A stretch of DNA of 64,000 bases, taken from NCBI RefSeq assembly GCF_000300005.1, contig NC_018691.1:124001-188000 (forward strand). Reading direction: 5' to 3'. Position numbers and translations under genes: made by a program. The notes under the pieces were generated by a model, which saw only the letters and a program-made list of their open reading frames with translations, did no database searches and had not been told where the DNA came from. Shown here piece by piece: positions 11,002 through 19,958 of the stretch. The stretch is from Alloalcanivorax dieselolei B5 (GTDB lineage: Bacteria; Pseudomonadota; Gammaproteobacteria; Pseudomonadales; Alcanivoracaceae). How positions within the stretch are numbered: the first letter of the stretch is position 1; each line of letters opens with the position of its first letter.

Positions 11002-13121
11002 AAGTTCAGACGATAGCCCACCGTCAAGGTGCGTCCTCTGCCGGTGAAATAACGGTCGTTATTGGCCAGGGCGCTTTGTGAGTAATAGGTGACGTACTGC
11101 TTGTTCAGGAGATTGGAAAGCGCCACGCTGAGTTGCCCTTTGGGCAACTGGTAGCCAATGGCAGCATCCACCAGCAGATAGCCGTCGAAGTCCATGTCAT
11201 CGCCCTTCACGCTTTTATCGAAGTTCTTATCGAAAGCGTAGTTGGCTTGCACGAATGAGCTCAACTTGGAGGACCAGCGCGCCGACCAGCTGGTGATCAG
11301 GCGATCCGGTGCCACATTCAGGCCATTCAGCCGTGCATCCAGAGTACCATCGTCGTTGCTGTCATAGCGTCCACGCATGTGGGAGTAGGCCAGTTTGCCA
11401 CTGTGCTTCGGTGTGAACTGGTAGCCCAGGGTTCCTTCGATGCCATCGATCTTTGTTTTCTCCCGCCGCATCACAAAAGCATCGTTTTCACGTTCGACGC
11501 GGCTGCCGTAGTCCGAAGACGAGACGTAGTAGCTTACCTCGGCGCTGAACGGACCGTCCGTATAGCGGACACCGCCTTCGATGTTGTCGGTGACGATGGG
11601 GCGCAGATTATCGAAATCATCCACGGACTGGCCTTCTTCCTCGATACCGCGCAAGGCTCGACCCACATCAGGAATGGAGAAGCCTTCGGAATAGTTGGCG
11701 AACAGGTTCCAGTTGTCTTGCGGCGCCCAGACCAGGCCCACGTTGTACAGGGTCTCGTTGAAACTGGGGTCGCCGCCTTCCACATGAACGCTGTTTCGGG
11801 CCGCTACCGTGGTATAGCTGTCGATGTTCAGTTCAGCGTATTCATAGCGGGCGCCGGCGGAGATCGTCAGGGAGTCGATGGGTTTCAGTTCGATCTGAAT
11901 GAAGGGCGAGAGATTGGTGTATTCCACTTCCGGCACATAGGTGCGATTGGTCTGCCAGAGATACTGCTCGGTGTTATCAAACAGTGTGTCGAAGCCGCCG
12001 GTGAGTTTGAGCCGGCCATTCCAGAGGCCGTCCTTGGTCAGGGAAACCTTGGTGCCATACTTGGTGGTTTCCGCCATGGTCTGATCGTAGAGCCTGCCAG
12101 GCGCCGGGACGATGGCCGGGTCCTGGAAAGAATTGGAATCAGTAGCGCCAAACAGAGACTCGTAATCCTGATAGAACGCCAAAGCGTTGAGCTGCATACC
12201 CGCCAGATTGTAGTGATCGTAGCTCAGGCCGGTGGTCCAGACTTCGTTGTAAGGTGCGTCGCCTTCAGGGGTGCCTGGAGTGGAGGTAGTGGGCACACCT
12301 TTGTCCCGCTTGCCGCTAACACTGACGTACTCGTTCAGTCCCTTGATCCGATACCGGTTCACACTCAACTGCAAACGCTGATTGTCATCCAACCAGTAGG
12401 CCAGTTTCCCCATGGCGTCATAACTGCGTGAATTCATCAGATCGCCCTGGGTGTTGTCCACACCGATCAAATGATTGTCGCCGTCCAGGAACATGCCCTG
12501 CTCCTCGTAACCGAGCGAGAAGAGATAGTCGACGTTCCCGGCGTTGCCGCTCACCCCGTAATGAGTCTTGTAGCTCAGCGTCTCTGACTTCAATTCAGAG
12601 GTGGGCGTGGTGACCTGTACGTCGATGTTTTGATTCAGGGAGCCCGGTTCGGGTCTTTTGGTGATCAGGTTGATGACCCCGCCGGTGGCGCCCAGACCGT
12701 TGGTGGCGTTGGCGCCCTGGATCACCTCGATACGTTCCACCATGGCGAAGTCGATGGTGTGCATTTCCCGCCCGGTGGGCCGCAGCGGGTTGGACTGGGG
12801 AATGCCGTCGATCATCACCAGTGGCGTCCGGCCACGCAGGGTCTCGCCGCTGCCGCTCATTTTCTGACGGCTGGGAGAAAAGGAGGGCAACAGATTACTC
12901 AGGATCTGAGAGGAGTCCGAGGTGATCTGGCGCTGCTCTTCGATTTCCTCTTTCTTGATGACCCGGATCACCTCCGGCGTGTCGTGTTCAGTGGCGCCGG
13001 TTCGGGACGCACTGACGACCACCGGTTCGAGAACATGATCCTGGGTTTGTTCGGCGCCATACGCCGGGCATACCAATGCCAGCCCGATGGCCGATACCGG
13101 CCAGAGCAGTCGATGATGCAT
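10998..13121 (-). CDS. TonB-dependent siderophore receptor, IutA-like
   Basis: This 707-residue outer-membrane receptor has a signal peptide (1-22, ending AYGA) and a TonB-box-like region (EPVVVSASR). An N-terminal plug domain (about 40-155) includes RTPLVMIDGIPQSNPLR and GANATNGLGATGGVINLITKRP. A 22-stranded barrel follows, ending in the aromatic residue of GYRLNF. The plug text most resembles aerobactin/hydroxamate receptors of the IutA type, though substrate cannot be settled by eye. No siderophore synthesis or ABC importer gene is adjacent. A Fur-box-like sequence 83 bp upstream supports iron control. Confidence 0.9.
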   Translation of the reverse strand: MHHRLLWPVSAIGLALVCPAYGAEQTQDHVLEPVVVSASRTGATEHDTPEVIRVIKKEEIEEQRQITSDSSQILSNLLPSFSPSRQKMSGSGETLRGRTPLVMIDGIPQSNPLRPTGREMHTIDFAMVERIEVIQGANATNGLGATGGVINLITKRPEPGSLNQNIDVQVTTPTSELKSETLSYKTHYGVSGNAGNVDYLFSLGYEEQGMFLDGDNHLIGVDNTQGDLMNSRSYDAMGKLAYWLDDNQRLQLSVNRYRIKGLNEYVSVSGKRDKGVPTTSTPGTPEGDAPYNEVWTTGLSYDHYNLAGMQLNALAFYQDYESLFGATDSNSFQDPAIVPAPGRLYDQTMAETTKYGTKVSLTKDGLWNGRLKLTGGFDTLFDNTEQYLWQTNRTYVPEVEYTNLSPFIQIELKPIDSLTISAGARYEYAELNIDSYTTVAARNSVHVEGGDPSFNETLYNVGLVWAPQDNWNLFANYSEGFSIPDVGRALRGIEEEGQSVDDFDNLRPIVTDNIEGGVRYTDGPFSAEVSYYVSSSDYGSRVERENDAFVMRREKTKIDGIEGTLGYQFTPKHSGKLAYSHMRGRYDSNDDGTLDARLNGLNVAPDRLITSWSARWSSKLSSFVQANYAFDKNFDKSVKGDDMDFDGYLLVDAAIGYQLPKGQLSVALSNLLNKQYVTYYSQSALANNDRYFTGRGRTLTVGYRLNF

Positions 13122-13203
13122 GGGGGGATTCTCCCTTACCTCGAAAAACGGAATACAGGTGACGCGTTCTCTGTAAAGGCCAGAAAAAGGTCTAATTACG
13201 AAT

Positions 13204-13222
13204 GAAAACGATTATCATATCA
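13204..13222 (-). promoter_or_regulatory. Fur-box-like operator of the TonB receptor
   Basis: GAAAACGATTATCATATCA matches the 19-bp Fur consensus (GATAATGATAATCATTATC) at about 13 of 19 positions, including the central GAT-ATCAT. It lies upstream of the receptor start and downstream of nothing else, so iron repression of the receptor is the natural reading. Confidence 0.65.
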
Positions 13223-13403
13223 TGTAAGCAATGTAAGTCAACGAAGGCCGCTGGCATGCGGATGGACGGGTTGGCTTTGGTGAATAAATAGCGAGTGTTC
13301 GTAAAAGAATGACACCAAAGCGTTATTCAACGGAGATAACGCTGGTCATCGTGAGTGGTCCTTATGTATATAAACGCAATCCCCTCATACAAAGGACTGC
13401 ACG

Positions 13404-14096
13404 ATGAACAAATATATAGCGGAATGTTTTGGGACTTTCTGGCTCGTTCTCGGTGGCTGCGGCAGCGCGGTACTGGCCGCCACCTTCCCGGAAACCGGAA
13501 TCGGTTTCGCCGGTGTGGCGCTGGCCTTTGGCCTGACCGTGCTCACCATGGCCTATGCCATTGGTCATATCTCCGGCTGCCATCTGAATCCCGCGGTATC
13601 GGTGGGGTTGTGGGTGGGGGGGCGTTTCCCCGGCGGGCAAGTGATCCCCTATATTCTGGCTCAGGTGATCGGCGCGGTCATCGCCGGCGGCGTGCTTTAC
13701 CTGATCGCCACCGGTAAGGCGGGCTTCGATGTGAGCGCTGGTTTCGCCTCCAATGGTTATGGTGAGCATTCTCCCGGCGGTTATTCGTTAATGGCCGCGG
13801 CCCTGACCGAAGTGGTCATGACCATGATGTTCCTGATTATTATCATGGGTGCCACCGATGGGCGTGCGCCCCAAGGCTTCGCCCCCATCGCCATCGGCTT
13901 GGGATTGACCCTGATCCATCTGATCAGCATCCCGGTCACCAACACCTCGGTGAACCCGGCACGCAGTACCGGTGTGGCGCTATACGTCGGAGACTGGGCC
14001 ACCGCGCAACTCTGGCTGTTCTGGGTGGCGCCAATGGTGGGCGGAGCTTCGGGGGCGCTCATTTACCGTGCGCTACTTACCAGAAATAATGAATAG
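13404..14096 (+). CDS. aqpZ: Aquaporin Z
   Basis: This 230-residue inner-membrane water channel has six transmembrane segments and two re-entrant NPA loops: NPAVSVG after TM2 and NPARSTG after TM5. The sequence has the AqpZ-type start ([24 protein letters not shown]) and the conserved Arg after the second NPA. A His in TM2-loop ([10 protein letters not shown]) and the small/aromatic filter suit a water-selective aquaporin rather than GlpF. It stands alone, divergent from the TonB receptor, with a 282-bp shared upstream region. Confidence 0.95.
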   Translation: MNKYIAECFGTFWLVLGGCGSAVLAATFPETGIGFAGVALAFGLTVLTMAYAIGHISGCHLNPAVSVGLWVGGRFPGGQVIPYILAQVIGAVIAGGVLYLIATGKAGFDVSAGFASNGYGEHSPGGYSLMAAALTEVVMTMMFLIIIMGATDGRAPQGFAPIAIGLGLTLIHLISIPVTNTSVNPARSTGVALYVGDWATAQLWLFWVAPMVGGASGALIYRALLTRNNE

Positions 14097-14245
14097 AGAA
14101 ATTAATATAAATCAATGTATTGATATAAACTTCTAAAATGGGGCAATGGAGCTGATATTTATCCGTCTATCAGGGAAATGTAAAATATTCCGTGATTAGG
14201 TTCCCTCCGACATGCACTGTGCTAGCTTGGAAATGGGTATTGTTT

Positions 14246-14261
14246 TGTGATGCCCATCACA
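14246..14261 (+). promoter_or_regulatory. CRP/Vfr-type binding site upstream of the fimbrial operon
   Basis: TGTGATGCCCATCACA is a perfect match to the TGTGA-N6-TCACA core of CRP/Vfr operators. It ends 44 bp before the pilin ATG, in an otherwise AT-rich promoter region (14097-14305). Class II or class I activation depends on where transcription starts, which was not determined. Confidence 0.75.
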
Positions 14262-14305
14262 ACAGTGCGATTATTCCAAATAGGACTGTTAGAGGGAACT
14301 GAACG

Positions 14306-14845
14306 ATGCGCACTTCCAACCTGATCGTGGTGCTAGCCGCCACGCTTTCCACTTCCGCCTTCGCCAATACCGGTGAGGTGTTCTTCAACGGGGTAGTTAC
14401 GGATACCACTTGTACGGTGGATGTGGCGCAGAATGGTGTTCTGCAAGCCGACAACACCGTAACACTGGATCCGATAGCCACCGCCGACTTCGTCGCGGCG
14501 GACACACCTTACTCACCAGCGGCCTTCTCCCTGGTCGCCACCGATGCTGGCAGTGCAACCTGTGACCTCACTGGTCTTGGAGCCACGGTTCTATGGACCG
14601 GGCAGGCCTACGCCGGACACAACATTCTCGAAAATATCGCCGCGGACCCCGCTACCTCCGTCGGCGTGATATTGCTGGAGCAGGATGGCACCACACCCGT
14701 GCAGATCAATGGCGCTTCGGTAAGTATTGTTGATGCATCATCCGGTGAACTTCAGTTCAACGCTGCCTATGGGGCAACGGACACGGCTACCGTGACGGCG
14801 GGTCACGTTCGCGCCGTGGCCAACTATTCGGTGGTGTTCAACTAA
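14306..14845 (+). CDS. Fimbrial major subunit (chaperone-usher pilin)
   Basis: This 179-residue protein has a signal peptide (1-20, ...SAFA) and then the classical pilin opening NTGEVFFNGVVTDTTCTVDV. Two Cys (C36 and one in SATCDLTG) can form the Ig-fold disulfide, and the C-terminal strand (VRAVANYSVVFN) ends in the penultimate aromatic pattern needed for chaperone recognition. It is the first gene of a pilin-usher-chaperone-adhesin operon. Exact fimbrial type is unknown. Confidence 0.88.
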   Translation: MRTSNLIVVLAATLSTSAFANTGEVFFNGVVTDTTCTVDVAQNGVLQADNTVTLDPIATADFVAADTPYSPAAFSLVATDAGSATCDLTGLGATVLWTGQAYAGHNILENIAADPATSVGVILLEQDGTTPVQINGASVSIVDASSGELQFNAAYGATDTATVTAGHVRAVANYSVVFN

Positions 14846-14907
14846 ATACCGAACCGGAAGGGGAATTGTGATTTCCCTGTCCCATTGCTTGACTGATCTG
14901 GTGCGCT

Positions 14908-17424
14908 ATGACCCCAAGGAGTGGGTGGGTAGGCGCGTGCCTGATGGGTGCGGTACTGCTTGTCGGCGCGACGACCATGGTACGGGCCGAAGACTTGGAT
15001 CGGACACCGGAGCCGGGGTTGGACGAGAGTACGCTCGCCTTCAACCCCCACTTTCTGTCTCTGCAAGGCGGGCAATCCGCTGTTGGTCTTCAGTCTCTGG
15101 CTCGTGATCGGGAGCTGCCCGCCGGTGAATACCAGGTTGATGTGCTGGTAAATGGCCACCCCGTGGGGCGGATGCCGGTTACCTTCAACGAATCGGAGAG
15201 ATCTTCCGATCTGACGCCGTGCTTTTCCGCTCAGAGCGCGGAGTGGCTTGATATTAATCCGGCTTATCTGTCAGCCCGGGGCCTGCCGCCGGAATATGGT
15301 GGCTGCGATCTGCTCGATTTTCTGGAACAGGCCGAGGCCCGCTTCCATCCGGATCGGCTGGTGCTTGAAGTCAGCATTCCGCAGGCGGCTCTGCGGCGTC
15401 GTGCCGGTGATTACATCGACCCGGATGAGTGGGATCGGGGTATCACCGCGCTACGTCTGGATTACACCATTAATAACGCCTGGAACGAGGAGGCCGGTGG
15501 GGGGCGCTACCGCGATCAATACGGAGATTTCCGCTTGGGGGTGGATTGGCGAGGCTGGCACCTGCGCAGCAGCCATGTTTATCGTCGCGATTCGCGCGAA
15601 CAGGGTCAGTGGGAGGATCGGGAAATGTACGCCTATCGTGCCTTACCCGGAATACGGGGAGAGCTGACGCTAGGCGAGAGCTTTACTCGAAGTCGTATCA
15701 ACGAAAGTCTTCCCTATACCGGTATTCAGTTGCGTTCCGATACTGCTATGTTGCCGGTTTCCCAACAAGGCTTCTCTCCGGTGATTCGTGGCATCGCGCG
15801 CGGTAATGCGCGGGTCGTGGTGCGTCAGAATGGTTTCGTGATCTATAGCACCTATGTCCCGCCGGGCGCCTTTTCCATCGATGATTTGCCGTCCTTGAGC
15901 AACGGTGATCTGGAAGTCGAAATTCAGGAACAGGATGGCGAGATACGCCGGTTCATTCAGCCCTATAGCCTGGTGCCGAATCTGGTGCGTGAAGGGTTCT
16001 GGGAGTACAGCCTGGTGGCGGGCCGTTACCGTAGCAATAGTGGCGACGATCTCGGCTTTGTACAAACCGAGCTAAGCCATGGCCTGCCGGGAAATATAAC
16101 CGCCTATGGTTCATTCACGATCAGCGAGGACTATTACAATAGTCTGCTCGGGGCGGGTTTGAACCTGGGACGGCTGGGTAGTGTATCCGCTGATATTACC
16201 CACGCGCGGACCCGCGCATGGGACGAGAGCACCTGGCATGGGCAAAGTTACCGTCTGCTGTATGCCAAGGGATTAGGGACGGGAACCAACTTTCAGTTAC
16301 TCGGTTACCGTTATTCCTCGGAGCGTTTTCGTACTTTCAATGAGGCGGTTTTGATGCGGGATCCTGGCGCCATTTCGGCGCCGGGCAGAAAACAGCGAAT
16401 GGAAGCAACGGTATCTCAAAGCCTGGGGCGATACGGGTCGGCCTATGTTTCCGCCAGCCGGGAAAGCTATTGGCATGATAGTGATCGTCAAAGTCTGCTT
16501 TCTCTGGGATATAACGGAAATGTCGGATCCCTGAGCTTCGGATTGACGGTCACAGACAGTCGTTACCAAGGTATGGATCGCGAACGTCTGTATATGCTGT
16601 CCTTGAGCTTGCCAATGGATACCCCGGCCAGTCGTGGCTACGTCGATTACCGGCTGACCGTTGATGAGGAAGGCAATGCCGATCACGGCGTTGGCACCAG
16701 CGGAGTCCTGAACGAGCACCCTGAATGGTCCTACGGTATTCGGGCCGGGCACCAGGAGGAACCGAACAGAAACAACGGCAACGCGCAGCTGGCTTATGCC
16801 GGTGACCGTATTGGACTGTCCGCTGGAGCGGCCTTCGATGGCGACAGCCGAAGACAATACTTGCAGGCACAGGGTTCGGCGATTGTTCATCAAGGTGGGC
16901 TGACATTCGGGCGGGGTGTTGGTGAAACCGCGCTGTTGGCTCATGTGTCCGAAATAGCGGGGGCCAGCTTTGCCGGCGGCGCGGCGCCAGTGCGGACTAA
17001 CTCCAAGGGATATGCGTTGTTGCCCTATGCCCAGCCGTATCGGCCCAATCGCTTGCGGGTTGGTATGGAATCATTGGATTACGATGTGGAGGTGCCAGGC
17101 CGGTCCCGATCAGTGGTGCCGGAACGAGGGGCGATCGCCAGAGTGGCATTCCCGGCGTACCGTGTTAAGCGGTTCCTTGTCGCTTTGGAATGGCCCGGCG
17201 GCCACGGCTTGCCGTTGGGTGCTGAAGTTTTGAATGAACAGTCGGATGTTGTCGGCATGGTGGCAGAGAACAGCCGGGCGATGATCACCGTGAAGTCGAC
17301 GGATAAAAGCCTGTTCCATATACACACGGATGAAGGTGTTTGCCGATTCGAGATTACTCGGGAACGACTGGGGGCGGCAACGAACAGAGCCGTGGAGACG
17401 ATTTCGAAGCAGTGCGAACGCTAA
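14908..17424 (+). CDS. Fimbrial outer-membrane usher (FimD/PapC family)
   Basis: This 838-residue usher has a signal peptide (1-27, ending MVRA) and a PapC N-terminal domain (FNPHFLSLQGGQSAVGLQSLARDRELPAGEYQVDVLVNG). A 24-stranded translocation pore with a plug domain follows (AVVRQNG...YSTYVPPGAFSIDDL-type text around 300-340), then two C-terminal domains with a Cys pair (GVCRFEI and SKQCER). Length is typical. The start at 14908 gives the best signal peptide; 14944 is an alternative. It secretes and polymerises pilins with the downstream chaperone. Confidence 0.95.
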   Translation: MTPRSGWVGACLMGAVLLVGATTMVRAEDLDRTPEPGLDESTLAFNPHFLSLQGGQSAVGLQSLARDRELPAGEYQVDVLVNGHPVGRMPVTFNESERSSDLTPCFSAQSAEWLDINPAYLSARGLPPEYGGCDLLDFLEQAEARFHPDRLVLEVSIPQAALRRRAGDYIDPDEWDRGITALRLDYTINNAWNEEAGGGRYRDQYGDFRLGVDWRGWHLRSSHVYRRDSREQGQWEDREMYAYRALPGIRGELTLGESFTRSRINESLPYTGIQLRSDTAMLPVSQQGFSPVIRGIARGNARVVVRQNGFVIYSTYVPPGAFSIDDLPSLSNGDLEVEIQEQDGEIRRFIQPYSLVPNLVREGFWEYSLVAGRYRSNSGDDLGFVQTELSHGLPGNITAYGSFTISEDYYNSLLGAGLNLGRLGSVSADITHARTRAWDESTWHGQSYRLLYAKGLGTGTNFQLLGYRYSSERFRTFNEAVLMRDPGAISAPGRKQRMEATVSQSLGRYGSAYVSASRESYWHDSDRQSLLSLGYNGNVGSLSFGLTVTDSRYQGMDRERLYMLSLSLPMDTPASRGYVDYRLTVDEEGNADHGVGTSGVLNEHPEWSYGIRAGHQEEPNRNNGNAQLAYAGDRIGLSAGAAFDGDSRRQYLQAQGSAIVHQGGLTFGRGVGETALLAHVSEIAGASFAGGAAPVRTNSKGYALLPYAQPYRPNRLRVGMESLDYDVEVPGRSRSVVPERGAIARVAFPAYRVKRFLVALEWPGGHGLPLGAEVLNEQSDVVGMVAENSRAMITVKSTDKSLFHIHTDEGVCRFEITRERLGAATNRAVETISKQCER

Positions 17425-17443
17425 TAGTGCAAAGGAGAGAACT

Positions 17444-18160
17444 ATGAGTATGGTGGCGCGCAGCGGAATAGTGGCTGTTCTGATGTGGGTGTTTGCCTCA
17501 CCCACCCATGCCGCCTTCGTACTGGGAAGTACCCGGATCGTTTTCAATGAGGGCGATCGGGATGTCAGCCTGGTGGTGACTAACACCTCATCGGTGGCTT
17601 ATGCCGGTCAGGTCTGGCTGGACCCTCTCCCCGTTGGCACGAAAGACGGAGGAGCCCCCCTCTCGTTTTTCGCGGTAACCCCGCCTCTGTTCCGATTGGA
17701 GAGTGGAAAGGAACAATTGCTGCGTTTTTTTCGTGCGGAGGGCACGTTACCGGAAGAGAAAGAAAGTGTGTTCTGGCTTAACGTTCAAGAAATCCCGCCT
17801 CAGGCGAAAGGGAAAAATGTTGTTCAGTTTGCCCAGAGGATACGGATCAAACTGTTCTATCGCCCAGAGAGTTTGCAGGATGCGGACTCGAGAGAGGCGG
17901 CCAGAAAACTCACCGCCACTTTTAAAGGAGGGCGGTTGTCTCTATCGAATAGCAGCCCATTCTCCATCTCCTTTCTCGAAGTGGTGGTTAGAAAGGGCGA
18001 GCAGGAATGGCAGCTGAAAAGCCCGGTCATGATATTGCCCGGCGATGTGGGGTCAGTGTCGTTGCCCTCCGCGATTACACCCCCATTCCAGGTTCGCTAC
18101 CGTTATATCAGTGATTATGGTGGTCATCATGATGGCCCAGCGCTCGAGGTGACCCGGTGA
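17444..18160 (+). CDS. Periplasmic fimbrial chaperone (FimC/PapD family)
   Basis: The start is the ATG at 17444 behind AAAGGAGAGA, giving 238 residues with a signal peptide (1-22, PTHA). It has the two-domain Ig fold: STRIVFNEGDRDVSLVVTNTS at the N-terminus, the subunit-capping G1 strand region FRLESGKEQLLRFF, then the FWLNVQEIPP motif and the conserved RIKLFYRP. It shuttles pilins to the usher. The gene order usher-before-chaperone is less common than chaperone-before-usher. Its stop overlaps the next gene's GTG start. Confidence 0.95.
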   Translation: MSMVARSGIVAVLMWVFASPTHAAFVLGSTRIVFNEGDRDVSLVVTNTSSVAYAGQVWLDPLPVGTKDGGAPLSFFAVTPPLFRLESGKEQLLRFFRAEGTLPEEKESVFWLNVQEIPPQAKGKNVVQFAQRIRIKLFYRPESLQDADSREAARKLTATFKGGRLSLSNSSPFSISFLEVVVRKGEQEWQLKSPVMILPGDVGSVSLPSAITPPFQVRYRYISDYGGHHDGPALEVTR

Positions 18161-19257
18161 GAGCCTTTCAATGGGCCATGGGGTTCATGATGTGTCTGGT
18201 GCTGTTGCCGGAATCGGCCAGCGCAATCGGGTTTTGCAATGGTGGGCCTTATACGCAGACGGTCACCTTCCAAAGGGATAGCCTTTCCGTGCGCGTGCCT
18301 CAGGACGACGCGGGTCAACATGTCCTGGTCATCCAGCAGGATTCCACCTATACCGGTTGTACCAGCCTGGGGCTGTTACCTTCCGTATCCAGTACCATAA
18401 ACAGCAGCTTCGGCAATGGCGGGAGCAGTACCGCCCCGGCGGCGGCGGGTTTGCCCGCGGGGTTCAGCGGCGTCAGTGCCCGCCGCTTTCAGGTCACCGG
18501 TGGGATCTACATTCAGAATTTTTTTCAGATCATCAGCGGTGGGGACAATGTCTACTGCGGCCTCACCGGCGGGTTATGTGACCTCAGCCTGATTGGATTA
18601 CAGATTGGAGCCTCGGTCACATTCCGCACCTATACGGTGCTGGTAATCAGTGGCATCAACAGCCTCATTGGTACCACACAGTCGGTTTCCAGCTCCCTGG
18701 GACGCTTGACCGTTACCCAAGGCCTTCTGGGATCGATCTATGTGGATGTGAATGCGGGCCTGAACTATGTATTTGACCGCGCCAGTTGCGACCTCCTGGA
18801 TGTCAATCAGGTGGTCAATTTACCGACGGTGGGCACCGTCGATATCACCACCGGCGGCTTTGCGGGAAGTACGGATTTTGACATTCGTCTGAACAACTGC
18901 GTGGTACCCCGGTCATTATCCACCAGCACCAATACGTTTGCCAGTTCGCTGATTCGCATGACATTCCTGCCCTCTTCGGGGCAGTTGGTTTCGGGCAGCA
19001 CCACGGACCTGTTGCCGGCGGATGCCGGACTGCCGGGTGTGGCCGGTGGCGTGGCGTTTCAGATTCGCCAGCGCGCCAACGACTCTCCAGTAGTGTTGGA
19101 CGGCGCCACCGAAATCACTGCGCCGTTTGGTACCCGTGCGGCGGTTGAGACCACCGAAACTTATCAGTTCAAGGTCGGGCTGGTTCCGGTGACCGGGGAA
19201 AGCGTGACCCCCGGTCTGGTCACTGGTGCGGTGACTTTCGAGGTGGAATACCGATAG
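18157..19257 (+). CDS. Fimbrial tip adhesin-like subunit
   Basis: This 366-residue secreted protein starts at a GTG at 18157 that overlaps the chaperone stop (GTGA). A signal peptide (about 1-23, SASA) is followed by an N-terminal region rich in Gly/Ser and Cys (about 24-200) that resembles nothing specific. The C-terminal pilin-like domain ends in GAVTFEVEYR, the alternating hydrophobic strand recognised by chaperones. Its place as last gene of the operon, its size (twice a pilin) and two-domain shape make a tip adhesin the best guess; the receptor is unknown. Confidence 0.75.
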   Translation: MRAFQWAMGFMMCLVLLPESASAIGFCNGGPYTQTVTFQRDSLSVRVPQDDAGQHVLVIQQDSTYTGCTSLGLLPSVSSTINSSFGNGGSSTAPAAAGLPAGFSGVSARRFQVTGGIYIQNFFQIISGGDNVYCGLTGGLCDLSLIGLQIGASVTFRTYTVLVISGINSLIGTTQSVSSSLGRLTVTQGLLGSIYVDVNAGLNYVFDRASCDLLDVNQVVNLPTVGTVDITTGGFAGSTDFDIRLNNCVVPRSLSTSTNTFASSLIRMTFLPSSGQLVSGSTTDLLPADAGLPGVAGGVAFQIRQRANDSPVVLDGATEITAPFGTRAAVETTETYQFKVGLVPVTGESVTPGLVTGAVTFEVEYR

Positions 19258-19269
19258 GGAGGTACGTCG

Positions 19270-19854
19270 TTATCCCGCCACCATGACAAACCGAACGGTG
19301 AGACCGGCCGCGATCAGCGTCAATCCGAACAGGGAAACCGAGACGATGCCCAGAACCATGCCAAGCGTGGTGGTACCGCGGCTGCTTTGATCCGCGCCGT
19401 GGACGCGCATGGCACGTAAGTCCTGAGCCCCTACCATCCAGGCAACAATGCCCAGAGGCTGAAACAGCAACAAGGCAATGCTGCCCATCAAAACCAGTTC
19501 TTTTGCTTGTGCTTCACGAGGCTGCCTCCCGCATGTGCGTGACGCGGCTCGGCCAACGAACGCCGCGCAGATCAACAAGGCGTAACCCCCCATGGTCAGG
19601 CTCTGAGTTATGGCGCCGTCGACGAGTATGAATAATTCCAGGTTGGGATCACGAGAGCCGATCAGACCGGCACCCAGCGCCAGGTCCACCGACAGGGAAT
19701 AAAGGGCATTCAGCCAGAGCAACAAGGCGGCCGCGATCATCAACAAGGCGGGTTTGCGAAAACGGCGAAAATACAGGCCGCTGGCAATCAACGCCATGAT
19801 CGCCGGCAAGAATGTCGGCCCCGCGCTCAGCAGAGCATGCAATAAACTCAGCAT
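19270..19854 (-). CDS. Membrane protein with DUF4190-like module (paralogue 1)
   Basis: This 194-residue protein has about five predicted transmembrane segments. The last third holds the module shared with its two neighbours: a transmembrane segment ending in FQPLGIVAWMVGAQDLRAMR, a polar linker, then TLGMVLGIVSVSLFGLTL. This is the pattern of DUF4190-type proteins. It is the most divergent of the set: the usual MREGR is MRVHG. It is convergent with the fimbrial adhesin gene, 12 bp apart. Function unknown. Confidence 0.7.
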   Translation of the reverse strand: MLSLLHALLSAGPTFLPAIMALIASGLYFRRFRKPALLMIAAALLLWLNALYSLSVDLALGAGLIGSRDPNLELFILVDGAITQSLTMGGYALLICAAFVGRAASRTCGRQPREAQAKELVLMGSIALLLFQPLGIVAWMVGAQDLRAMRVHGADQSSRGTTTLGMVLGIVSVSLFGLTLIAAGLTVRFVMVAG

Positions 19855-19958
19855 CGGTAAGCTCCGGATCGGGCAGGTTCCAGATGGCCGCCATCAACGT
19901 TCCCGTGGGTATGAATGGAAACGACTCTTCTCAAGGTAACGCTCCTGTTGCCACCGGA

